Source of the DNA: Aporrectodea caliginosa
Lineage: Eukaryota; Annelida; Clitellata; Crassiclitellata; Lumbricidae
Length of the DNA: 64,000 nt
NCBI GenBank assembly: GCA_020284085.1
Contig: JACEVL010000081.1
Location: 907,501 to 971,500 of the forward strand
Direction: 5' to 3'
The translations under genes and the position numbers were made by a program. The stretch's first letter is position 1. Each line of letters starts with the position of its first letter. A model generated the notes under the pieces. It made no database searches. It had not been told where the DNA came from and saw nothing but the letters and a program-made list of their open reading frames with translations. Below are positions 47,256 through 59,700 of this stretch, one piece after another.

Positions 47256-47373
47256 TTTAATTTTTCTTCAGGCTAAAATTTCATCTCTTTAATTTTTCTG
47301 GGGGGGGAAACTCGATCCTGGGGGGGGAACTTTACCCCCCCAGAGACGTCTAGATTAAACACTGGTCACCGAG

Positions 47374-50040
47374 TATACTTCCAGTGGCTCCACAGAAACG
47401 TGGCAAGTGCATTGACCCTATTCCTAGTCAAATCGGAGTATGACGCTTATAGCGTTCTTTTAGCAGGTGTGGAATGTGGAAAGCAGAAAAGTACATCCTA
47501 GTTAATGATCACATGAAGTTATAATTCGAAACTGCAAATTTCTAAAGTGCTACTCCTAAAGCTAAGCATAGAGCACCAGCTTATTCACGAGCGACGCGTC
47601 ACTTCATGTCAGAGGGGTTGTTCAAAGATTGATGTCCAGGGGAAGTCCGAGTCTGGTTGCCATGTTCGATAGTTGTGTATGGGTAAGCATATTCTAGCTT
47701 ACATAATAAGGAATTCAAACAATAAACAAGAGATCGGGACTGACAAAACGCAATTCATCAGTAAACTTGTCAGTCACTATAAAAAAATTTAACAACATTT
47801 GAAAATTTGTGATAAATTCTAAGGAAGTTTCACAGAACCGTTCATTTTACATGGAAATCAACATTAACATTTTGGCTTTAATTAATTTAAACTTATTTAC
47901 ACAATCAGAAGTAAACACACTTGTAGCAAACAGTCGAGACAGCAATATTCAAAACAATGCAAACTTTACAAAATCATATAAAACTACTGTAATACTATGC
48001 ATCGTAATTACTTATTTATGTAGCTCCACTCGTTCAACCGTCTGTAATGTTCCCTACTTCACTGCATTGCATAATACAAAATAGTAGTCTGGATTGAATA
48101 AGAAAGTGAAAGCAAGAAGTTGATGTCTACAGATACCACCAAAACATTTACAGCGTCTTTCATAGTCATTGCACAGCAACACTTTGACACAGGTCTCTCA
48201 AAAAAACCTTGTCCATTTGATGTTACAGAACTCAATGAAAATATCAAGCGAAAATTCTGTAAGTAAATAAGTAAGTAAATAAGCATCCATTGGCTAAGTA
48301 AAGAACCGTATGCATTTCAGACCAGCAAAACAACATGACCATTTCGTGAGAAATAAAATTTAACGTTAATTATTTATTCACAATAGATGTGCATCGTAAA
48401 AATAGGTCAATAGCTAACTGGATAAAATTGAGAAATTAATTTCGATCTGTTAACATGACCGAGTGAGATTAACTGACACTCAACTAACACTAAAAGAAGG
48501 CAAGGTTGTAACTCCACATGGTAAGCTAACGTGGTAATGGAGTCGTTGACTTCCTACTGATCTCTGAAATCAAAAGCTCCCAGAGTATGTTTCGAGGATG
48601 AAGGATCGTTTAGCAGAAATACGGACACGAGACACATCAGTCCAACAACAGGAAAAAAACATTCTAGACAATTCGTTCATATGAAGGATTTCAAGTGGAG
48701 AGATGACTTTTCTTAAAATCTCCAATGCTGAAGTTAAAGACATACATACGTGCATGCAGGAGCAATATTCCCTGAATGACGTGTCTCGTAGAGTCATGGT
48801 AACAGTGTCATGTACCTCACACGTACAGATTAAGTTAAGTACTCCAAACTTGGCAGATTAACAATTTTTCCTTTTATCGCTGTCGCAGATACCAGCATTT
48901 ATTGCCACTCTGACTTCAAATACTGGATCCACATCTGGCTCATCACTGGTAACAATCAATCAGAAACTACACTAAAATTCTTCTGGTTGAAGCTCACATT
49001 TAAGAACATTTAAAAACAACTATTTCAAACGGCATTTTTTATCATATCATCAGATGCCCTGAAATTCGAATCCTTTGTTACAATTGTGAAGTCACTGACT
49101 GCATTAAGCGGAAAAAACTCAAATAGTTTTAGGACTTACATTCTTGTACCCTCTGTAGCTTAATAATGGTAAAACAACGCAAGATTAAGATTCTCGTAGT
49201 TTAAACATAATCATAAATTCTGACCACAGAATTAAACTGCTATCAACAACGAAATGCCACACTCGTTGCTTTTCAACAGACAGCTTCAGAATCTCAAAAC
49301 TTTGGTTCATATAAAAAACATTTAGGCTCCTTAGCGACACGATTAAAATTTCCATTCTGATCCAGCCAGTTAAAGAAATTTCAGTCAAAGTGACGCGTCG
49401 AACCACTTTTCTCTTTACAAATATATGGACAAACACTGTATTTCAATCAGAATCAGTCAATTGTTATCTAAATGAAACACAAATCTCAAATAAACTGTGC
49501 GTAGCAAGACAATTAAATGCCTATTAAGTACCTCTGCAAAATGATCAGTGCATGTAAGTTGTATCAAGACCAATCTATCACAGATTTTCACATCAAGCTA
49601 TTATGTATTGCCTGTCATGACAACCAGTTTGAAACTCCACTAGTGCTGCGCAAAGTAAACCAGAGTCTCATTATAAATTAATTTTGGTAGCCAAGTCAAG
49701 AACTTTGTCATAACCAGGCTCCATTATAATGAAGTTGACTGAAGGCCTAAGCTGACTTACAGTTTTGGATATAAGTTCCATGGAGATCATGGAGCACAGA
49801 GTTTCTAAAGGACAAGCAGGTGCACGAATTGGATTTGAGAAGTTCTCTGACCTGGATTTTGCACTAGTTTAGAAGGACATCAACTGGGTCAAAGCCAAGA
49901 CTCAAACAACGTTGGAACTACCTTAAAAGTTGGATCACATACACATTGTGATTGTGGGAAACAAGGTGGAACTGGTAGAAGGGTTTGAAACCTTCGGCTG
50001 AAAGTCGAGAGACTCGAGACTGAAGGCAGCAGTAAGCCAT
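47374..50040 (-). other. Low-repeat, AT-rich segment; possible 3' UTR of the kinase gene
   Basis: Homology to array spacer ends near 47450. Bases 47800-50040 have no gene I can recognise and few repeats, unlike the array. They lie directly downstream of the kinase stop at 50775 on its strand. TTTATT (AATAAA on the minus strand) near 48373 could be a poly(A) signal. Several short frames on both strands show no family features. Confidence 0.3.
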
Positions 50041-50560
50041 TCATTCCTTTATTCATGCATTGGACTTATATAGTGCCCCTCCGAGATAACATACTCAGAG
50101 GTGCTACCCGCCCAATTCCAGCGATATAGAACAGTTTCAGATTCTTCTAAAAGGTGTATGCAGTCTCTAGCTAAAAGAACATGCAGATCTGAAGGAAGAT
50201 TAGTCCACGTGGTCAGCCCAACCATTGGGAAGGCACGACGCTGCATCCTTGAAGTGTGCACAAAGGGAACAGCAAGTTCCCCCGAGACGCAGAACAACGA
50301 TTTCTGCGGGCAGCCAAACCTGAGGTCTGATGGCCAGCTGCCATTGCCAATGACTATGAACTGTATTAAAGGGGAATCTGGAGTACGCATATTCGGCAGG
50401 TAACAAAAATCCGCCTCTGCATGTCTTACATACTGCCTGTACTCCTTGACCAACACCCAGAGAGGAACGTGCCATTGATGATGACAATGCTGATGATGAT
50501 ACATGTTTCCAAATCCAGCATTGCATAAAGGTAAGGTAAGCCTTAAGGAGGCTTCAGAAC
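50041..50560 (-). mobile_element. Degenerate LINE 3' fragment next to the kinase stop codon
   Basis: The frame ends RRAFPMVGLTTWTNLPSDLH...WAGSTSE, a diverged relative of the WNGLP region at 37810-38559. It ends in TATATAAGTCC-like sequence with a GAAT tail. It is in the same orientation as the kinase gene and may lie within its 3' UTR. Confidence 0.6.
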
Positions 50561-50774
50561 ACAAACTACATGAAATAATATGCCCTCAACAAATATGCCC
50601 TATGGAACACAGACTGAGAAAGGAACACAAGGTACATTTATGTCTCAGTTGGTGCGATTAGCTCACGTATTTTCTATCAAGAATTCAGTTCCTATGACGC
50701 TGAATAATAATCTGGTGTGTAATTAATGTCTGATTAATAATTGAAATTCAAGGAAATTGGCTATATGCAGTCTG

Positions 50775-53700
50775 TCATTTCTGAGGCCTAAATATGCTTT
50801 GTAACTGTGTCACTGACGACTGACCCTGCTGGTCTAGTCTTGTCGTAAATATTGGGTTATTCCTATTTGTCAAATGTAGATGAGAAGACGCAGCTACTAA
50901 GTCGACCCTCTGACTAGTTGGGTCCCGTGGTAATAATGCTGGGGGCTTGACGACTGTGTTGACAGTTCTGTCTGGCGCTACCTGGTATTGAGAATAAGCA
51001 GCAAGCGAAGGCACAGACATTCCGAGGGAACGGTTCGTCTGTCCAATCGAAGGAAACAGCGAGAGATTCTGTACCCCCGGAGTTGGCGTGCTGCCAATCG
51101 TGACTATCGTCTTCCCCGGGGTTTTGTCGATTACTACGCTCATTGTACCCCACTGATAAACAGGGTGATTTGACGTCTCGTCGTTCATCTGCGATGTACG
51201 TGGCACGAGGTCAAGCGTTGAGGGTCGCCGGGCTGCAATGTCCTTTCTCACCATGGTCTCGTTCGCCGTAATGTGCCTATAGGTTGGAGAGTTCTGCTCA
51301 GTCGTCTGCTGAAAGTCTTCTTCAACCTTGCGTGGACTGTAGTCAATGGTAGGTTTCCTAGACATGATCAGTGTTAGGGGGTTTTCCGATGCACTGCGAC
51401 GTGAAGTGAACCCTGATGCCTGATCCGTGACCGGACCCTGATGAAGATTATGGATGGCTGTGTAGCTGCTGTGTTCCTTTGGACTTCTGACTTGCGACTG
51501 TACAGCCATATCGTGCGAAATGTCCTGAGCATCGTAGTCCGTGTACCAAATGCTTTTGCCTACAAAAGTTTCACATGAGTCAATCTGAACTAATTCTACA
51601 AACAACATTACTATGTGCTGACTTTGACACACATCTGTTGTATTACAATTGCAGTGAATAGGACAAGCAAAAGGAACAAAGGTGATATAAAGCAATACAC
51701 CTAACGCGTGGCAACGTAAGACATAGTCATGTAATGGAAGGCAGGATAAATTAAGGAAACAAAAGCTCTGCAGAAGTTAGTAAAGATAAGACAAGAGAAT
51801 CAATGAAGTTTATTTTATTAAGGCACAAGATTTATTCATGGACTGAAAAGAAACCAGATTTTAAAAAAAGTATCAAATGATCAAGGTGGACATTCGTTGC
51901 CTTTGTAAGGTACTTGAAACACACAATACTAAATGTCTTGATACATACATACATGCATACATACATACATACACATACATACATACATACATACATACAT
52001 ACATACATACATACATACAAACATACATACATACAAACATACATACATACATACATACATACATACATACAAGTTACAGGCTAGCTGCTGAGAGCTATTT
52101 TAGACATTCAAGCTGTCCCATTTTAATTCCACATTATCTCGTTAAGTCATTAACACTTTAACGACGATCGTGTACTAAAATGCATTGAAAACCAATCCCC
52201 TCATCGTTAAAGGGTTAAGACAAACAGATACAAGCAGAGAGGAAGAAGACAGACAGGGTAAACTACAGACACATCTGGCATGCCAACTGTTTCACAACAA
52301 CTGAGACGCAAATAGGATAAGACAGCAAGGACCAATCAATCAACCCTGAACCTGCAGAGCACAAGGGAGGTTCCGCATGAAGGCCATCGTTATTCACCAC
52401 ACGGAGGACTTTCAATAGTAAACGTGGCATGTTTACAGTTTCGCGTCACACAATCCACGGCCATTATAATTTACGTCATTCTCTTCCACACAAAAGACTA
52501 TAATTGCTGCAGTTTCTTTGCTGCATAGAAATAGCATTTCTCACAGATCGTTAGGTGGCAAATTGGTGTTGTGGATATGTCACTGGCATGCACATTGCAC
52601 AGTAACGTTAAGCAATGTCAAGTGCACTTATTAAAAAAACAGCTGACAATCCAAGGAAAGTGAGATCATCACCACCAACTCAGCCTGCCACTCCTCAAGG
52701 GTTAGATATACAAATTGGGAGGTTACAATTCCATCTGTTGTTTGACTCAAGCCATTGTCTGCTGAAAGATCCTTCAACCATGGCACCACAACTCTGAGCG
52801 GTTGGTTAAATGACAAGTAAACAATTTATGCCCAACCAACCAAAGTAGACGCCCAAGTGGCAGAGATTGTGATAGGCATGATAAATCACAGGCGGATTAT
52901 ATGAACACTAATCTAGTAGACATTTATTTTCATAATTAACTGACTGACCTGAGACGTGGGATGTGGGAGATTTCATCGTCTTTCCCATTTTTCGCTTGGG
53001 TTGGCATGCAGGTTCCTCAGTACTAGTTGGACTTGAGACTTCGCTGAGTGGTGTGCTAGGTGACGGATCTGCAAAAAAGGTTGGTATTTGTAAGTATGCA
53101 TATATTTTGGCATTGATGCACTGCTGTTGATCAAATGACCATGGCATAAATCTTGGTATAGCAATGTATCATATATAATTATTGATCTCTGCATGCATAT
53201 ATGTATGTTTCTATGTACAGCAAAACTTCATTATACTAGGGATCATCATTAACATATTGATATATCCAAGCTTCAAAACAATCGATATATTCACAAGCTC
53301 CCTTGGACAGACTTAACATGAACTGAAGTTGTCAAACTTGTAATACATGTAGGCTTGCAAATACGTTTTTGGTGACACTGATAACACGTCAAAAGTAATT
53401 CAGTTATAGAAAGTACCTGTGTATTATAAAAATTAAAGCTCATAGCTAAAAATATTATACACACATTTTTAACTTATAACTGAAAAACTGCTCTAACATT
53501 TCTTAAGACTACAAACCAAAACCGGAAGTTGCTAAGTTCCTAAACATAGAATGTTAGCTAAACTTTAGCACAGAGTTCACACAATATCAGCGCCAATTGT
53601 CTCATGGAGTCACACATAAGTGCAAGACTATCGCACTCTCAAGATGTTACAGCTCGCCTAAATAAGCAAAGTCGCGTGAACCAGCTCATTCAGGGAGGCT

Positions 53701-56700
53701 CAGTCAAAGCTAGCCATCTATATTGTTATCTACAGATTCTTTTTCTTTTATGAAGCTATTGTTTAAAAAAATGCACAACTGGTGATATGTGTACGTCAGC
53801 AAGGGTTTGTACAAACCTAATGCAATACTGTTGACATCGCTGTTCAGAATTATTAATGTCTGTTTTATTAGTCACAAATTGAATGCAGTTAACAGATTAG
53901 ACAAGGTTACATTTAACAAAAGTTCATTTGCCATAACTTAGCTTCTGCCAAATTTCTTGAACTAAAAGCAAGTGCAAAACTTGTTAAGTCTTATACTTAC
54001 GATTATTAATCTGGAGTCTCTTGGCACGTGGGCTATTTGACCCGGACACCTCAGTCACTTCCGCCACATGAACGAAATCTACAGACAAACAAGTGGTTAA
54101 AATTTCAGCCAATTCGGAGATGGTCGAGTGGAAACCAGTGTTTCCGTTCGAGTCCAAAAAGAGGACGTATTTACGCCCTGACCTAGAATTTTTTGAACGT
54201 AGCTCGTTTCTTTCGTCTATCACACCGAAAAATTTGGACATTTCGGATGTTTTTACGGACGTAAAAACGGCCATTTGGGCGTTAACGGAAACACTGGTGC
54301 AAACCTTCCTCCAAATTGGTTCAGTTGAGCTGGAATAACCCATAGACCATAGAGGCCAGTTAAAATCTCATCCTGAATTCTGCTGGAATCCAATGATGTT
54401 GACCAAATAGGTATAAGAAGTTTGTACAAGTAGCAGTGCACAGACCACATGAGCCATGGAAGTTTGGATGCATTGAAGCCTGTTCGGTTCAAGATTGAGA
54501 TACTGGCACACACGAGGTAATGTACTCAAGGTGAAAGCACACAAGATAGCAAGCTAAAGTTTGTGACTAGTTGTTGGTAGCTGACCTGATGTGATGTATT
54601 GCTCTCATACTAAACAAACAAGATTTGCAAAGGTATGTTATGTGGGGTTGAACTGTGAGATTACTGTCCACAGAAGTAAAGTGCTTTTTATTCCTGTATG
54701 GAAGAGATGTTCAAGAATCTTAGAAATGCTAGCGACTTTGGAGACTGGCCTAAATTTGAGACGTTGCTAGTGTCCATGTCAGGTTGTTTACGTAAAGGTG
54801 TGATTAAAGAAGATTTAAAACATGTTGAAAAACAGCCATCAGCAAAATACTAGTTGGTCAGGCATGCAAGGTGGCAGGAAAATAGCAGAATAAGACAATG
54901 CATGGCGTCAGTATAAAGTCCATAAGAGAGGATTTAGAGATAATGCACTCTAGGTGAGCAATTAGCAGGTTACAGATGGTGCATCAGTAATAGGAAGTGC
55001 CAAAGAAGTCAGAGACAAAGAAGTCAGAGCCGAGAAGTATGTCATCCCATATTAGATCAGCAGGGCACTGAACAATATTACATTTCAAATTGAAGATTTT
55101 GTTTACAAAAAAATCAAACTGGGTCAGAACATAGTTTCTCGTTCTCCAGTTCCAAACATTGGCAATTACTGACAACTCCTTTTGACTATAGAAGAGACTG
55201 GGAGATGTGCCTTCACTTCAGTTCCAAGGACTGTGAGCACTTTCAAGCTGGCTGCAATAGTAAGAGCTCCTAGAAAACAGATGACCATCCTCTGCAGTGA
55301 TCCCATCTTACACAAAAAAGAACCAGAAAGCCGGCTTCAGGTTAATCTAGAAATTGTTACTGGTACGGCAGTCTGGTCGTCAAAAAAGAACCGGAACACC
55401 GTTCCCGTGCGTTCTGGTCCCAACCGATCCCTTGTCCTCTGTAAGGTCTGCACTTCTCCATCTGCGATCTTATCAACAACGTTCCCATTTTGCCTCTGTT
55501 GTTGCTTCTGAAGAAAGCCATTTTGTGATTGGTTAGAGGTTGCCTATAGCAGGCCTGAAACGGGGCTACTTTATCCCACGTCAGCAGCAGCGTCACAGTC
55601 TTCTTGAGCTTTTCAGCAAAGTTGCCTGCAGTGCTTGCAGGTTCAGTGAACAGAACTGATTGAGCAAGCAACTGACGTCTCTCCTCTGCTCTGCCGCTCA
55701 CGGCGATCTGACTGTTTCTTTTGCTCATACAGCTATAGTGCAGCAATGCGCTTTCTCTATTATTGGCCCTGTGACGTGGAACGGCCTTTCTCAGGAAGTA
55801 CGCTGCCTCCCCCGGGGGTCCTTCCCTCGCCGTTCTATTGGCTCCTTAACACTGCTTTTTTCACTTGGCCTGGGTTGGGAGTGCCTCCAAGGAGAGATCG
55901 TGAAGGGGCGCTATATAAATTTAGACTGCTTGATTGAATTGTAAATAAGCCACGAGGGGTCGTGCTCTCTTTAGTACAGGTTTTTCCACAGCTATTAATA
56001 AAAAAAATTAGAGGTAAAAAATTCAAATGCTAAAATATGAACAGCTTCCTCCTCATCAGTTCATCTAATAATAGTTCAAGAGCTCTAATGAATGCCTGCT
56101 TCAAATAAGATTCAAGAAATGAATAACTTAAGAACAATTTTCTCAAGTTATTCCGTTCTTGAAAGGTCCCTTGAGTAAAACGCCACCACTCAAAAGCCAG
56201 GTTCATAAAGAGCTATGGAAATGTCATGCAACAATAGGTTTTCAGTTACTTTGCAAACTGGATGATATTATTAAACATATCAGCCTTGTTGGTCAGTACA
56301 GGTGCAATTGGTCCAACACTACAGGTAAAGCAGAAATGCTTTGTTGCGTGTCTACCTGTTTCTAAATTTATGCAGCTTTCACAGCAAAGTCATTTACGCT
56401 CAGACCAGTAGGTACAGTGCTTTCAAACAGGAAACCAACACAAGCCACTGATGCATGACCAAATCCACAGGGCTTTCATGTACTAAGCTGGTCAGCACAA
56501 TAGCACTGCTATGCAAATAATTTTGATATGTAGCTATATGGTATACTATGTGAGCCAAACAGGGTCAACACGATGTCAATAAGTAAAAAGGAAGCACAGA
56601 CTGCTCCACAATCTGTTAACAAAGAACTCTGTCCAGAATCCAACTTCTGAGAATATTAAGGCATATGTGTAAGTGGGGCATTGTGCTTTAGTTCAGCCAA

Positions 56701-59700
56701 GTGATAGGTGGACTGAACTTAGGCCGTTTCATCAGCCAATAAATATTTATGTGTACACCTGCATTGTGCACGTTCAGTCAAATATTGTACACTAACAAAC
56801 CCACAGTTACCGTACAAGTACAGGACTTCCAAAGTGGTTTTTAGATAAACTAGAATGCTAATGGTCTACAACAGCGTGTCAACACAAAAGTGTCTCGCTA
56901 CTGCATCAATGTAACAGGAGTAAATGATAATTTCTGGTTTCCGAAATGTCGCATTCCTCTGGGACAGTGGGCCAACTGCACTTAAGGCACTCAGCCTCGG
57001 TCTGCTAAATCTATACATAAGACTCAGAATGAACACGACAATAAACTCATTGAGTGTGTTTTACTGATCCTCTGAGAGTCTCCATAAAAAGTCAAGTTCT
57101 ATGCTGCACTACAGTCATGTCCATTACAACCACACCACGTTCATTACTGACTGCATTTATATAGCCCCACGATCTAATGACTAAACCTCCGCTGACGGCA
57201 AGAAGCAACCGCAAACAAACAACTTGCTCAAAGTCCTAACAGAGCGATCAAGTTAGCAGAGGCTGAAACCCAACTGCCAACATTAAGGGACAACCAGTAA
57301 GCCAACCGCGACTACCGGTATTAACAACACTTGTATTCATAACAATTACTGATAATGACAAAGTAATGGCTGGTCATATGATGAGAATGTTCCAATCATC
57401 AGGCCAATTATGAACAACCATTATATTTATAACAAATGTTCAGATTAGTTTAGATCAGATTAGAACAACTACTGATAACGACAAAGCAAAGTACAATAAT
57501 AAATTTTAATACAGTGGCTCTAGTTACCTTGCGGAGGGCTAATATTGCTAATATTGATCTTCGTAAACAGCTTTGCCGCCTTTGCGAAAAAGTTCTTTGG
57601 TTTCTTTTTCTTTTTTTCGTATGCTATCTGCATATGATCGATGTTCTGCTCACGGATCATGACTGTAATCTCTCGCTCAAAGACCTCAAGCTCACGCTCG
57701 TACAGCTCCTGCTCACGACGGTTGAGACTCTGCTCCTGAGCCTGCTGTTTCTGAAGCAACTGGTTGATTGCATCAGCACGTTCATTCAGCTCCTGTTTCA
57801 ACAATCAATGATCAGTCAATCAATACAATATTTATTCAACAACTCACTATTTGAGCTTGTATTCAGCAAATAAATATAAATAAATCAGTTAGTCAATAAG
57901 TAAATTCGATCAGTGAGTACACTGTTAAGTCCACGGATAAGTTGGTCAGTACATGGATATTAAGTGAGTAAAAAATCACATAGTTAATCAGCTGCCAGCC
58001 GATACAACGACGCACAGTGGAAGGTAACCTGTTGCCAACTGAAAAATTCGAAAACACCATAATTGAAGGGAACCCATTGCCAAATCTGTTGACTCCACAG
58101 CTGAAGGGAACCCTTGCCAAATTAAAAATCAAAACACCATCATATGAAAGGTCAGCTTCACCGGAACTGTTTAATACTTAAATTTTTTAAATGAAACTAT
58201 AACAAAACTGACTGTTCAAAACAGTCTTAGGTTAAACAGATTACTCTAAGGCTTACACGTGACACCTGAAAAAGTCAGTTAGTAAAAACTTTCATGATAA
58301 GCTGTGTTGATAGTCAAGTATCGTATAGTTAGTTAGTTATTAATTTTCTTTAGCAGTAGAATGCCAAATTCCTCCTCAAAAGAACTTAATTCCCGAAATT
58401 AACTTAACAAAAGATGACTGCTGTGCATGTGCTGGATATCCGTGTGGGATGTTTAACACAAAGTTTGCATGTTGTAAGAGGATGTTAAGCCTCAGAGGAG
58501 TCACAAAACAGCAGATGCCCTGCACATCTTCATATGAGTAGCAGAACAGCTCAGACCCTGCAAAGACTAACATGTGATTCAAGTAGGTTCAGTAGACTAC
58601 TTTGTCAAAACCTATCAGATGCAACTTATTTTGAAAAGACGACAAAGTACGATAGTATCATCGTTTAACACTGAAAACAATATCATAAATTAAGAAGTAA
58701 ACAGTTCTAAAGTCATGAAAGAAAATGTAATATACAGAAAGTCAAGGTAAGATTAGCGAATGTAAGAGAAAGTGAGGTAATGCAATTTATGGTACGGTAA
58801 AGTATGGTAATGCTCAGTACATGGATAAGTGAGCCAATAATTGCATAGTTAATCAGCTTCCACCTGACAAAATTAAGCACAGTTGAAGGAAATCCATTAC
58901 CAGATTGGCCTGTAATGCGGAGAGCATGGGTTCGACCCTCGTCCGGGGTGGTTTAACTGTGTAGGGACCTTGAGCAAGTCCTTCGAGCACAATTGCTCTG
59001 CAATATAATTGCTTCTGCGCCGCCCAGGCGTGTGCACTTCTGAGCTTTGGGTCACCTTAGGAAGAAGGGCGATATCAAAGGCAGTTGTATTGTATTGTAA
59101 TGTATGGTCAGGTAAAGTAAGCAGGGCTACATAAGTAAGACAAGGTAAGGCATACACACCTAATGCACCCAAACCATGTTTGTATAAAACCATAATCTCC
59201 ATCATAATTATGTAGGGCTAAGTTGTTGCATTATGACAACTGAAAACGGATTGAACGAACTAATATAAATACATACACATATAAGTAGGGTGAAGAATGG
59301 GTATACTACGGAAGGGTAGGGTTAGTGTAAGGGAGGGTAAGGTTAGTGTAAGGGAGGGTAGGGTTAGTGTGAGGGTACGGTTAGTGTAAGGGAGGAGAGT
59401 ACGGTTAGCGTAAGGGAGGGTAGGGTTAGGGCAAGATACGACTAGGCTGGGTTAGTTCAGGTTAGGTTAGGTTTGGTTTGAAAAGTACAGGTGAAGGGTT
59501 GTGGGGCCTTTGCCCAAGCAGTAATAATAGCACTGATAGTCCAACAACAGCTGAACTATTATAGTTCTCTGTGTTGTCGTGCTCAAAAGCTTCTTGATTT
59601 GGGACATCGTGGCCACCAGGGCATGCAACGCGGCTGCATTTACATGCAAAGCAATGTCATCATTCCAGGCCATTCAGACATTTTGACAGCCAGCAAACAA

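Larger units (their letters stand above)
46502..47364. mobile_element. hAT-like element with nested Harbinger-like MITE
   Basis: Ends CAGTGTTTAATCTAG and CTAGATTAAACACTG; GTCACCGAG (8-9 bp) is duplicated on both sides. The aligned spacer at 3902 reads AACAGTCCCCGAGTACAC without the element. The interior has G/C-rich runs and (GGTAGT)-like phrases, and hosts the MITE at 46765-47255. Confidence 0.8.

Noticed and set aside
47809..48084. Plus-strand 91-codon frame
   Set aside because: Low-complexity composition, no motif, and no splice or conservation support.
54093..54338. Plus-strand 81-codon frame
   Set aside because: Lies opposite a repeat-family fragment that is open on both strands; no recognisable domain.
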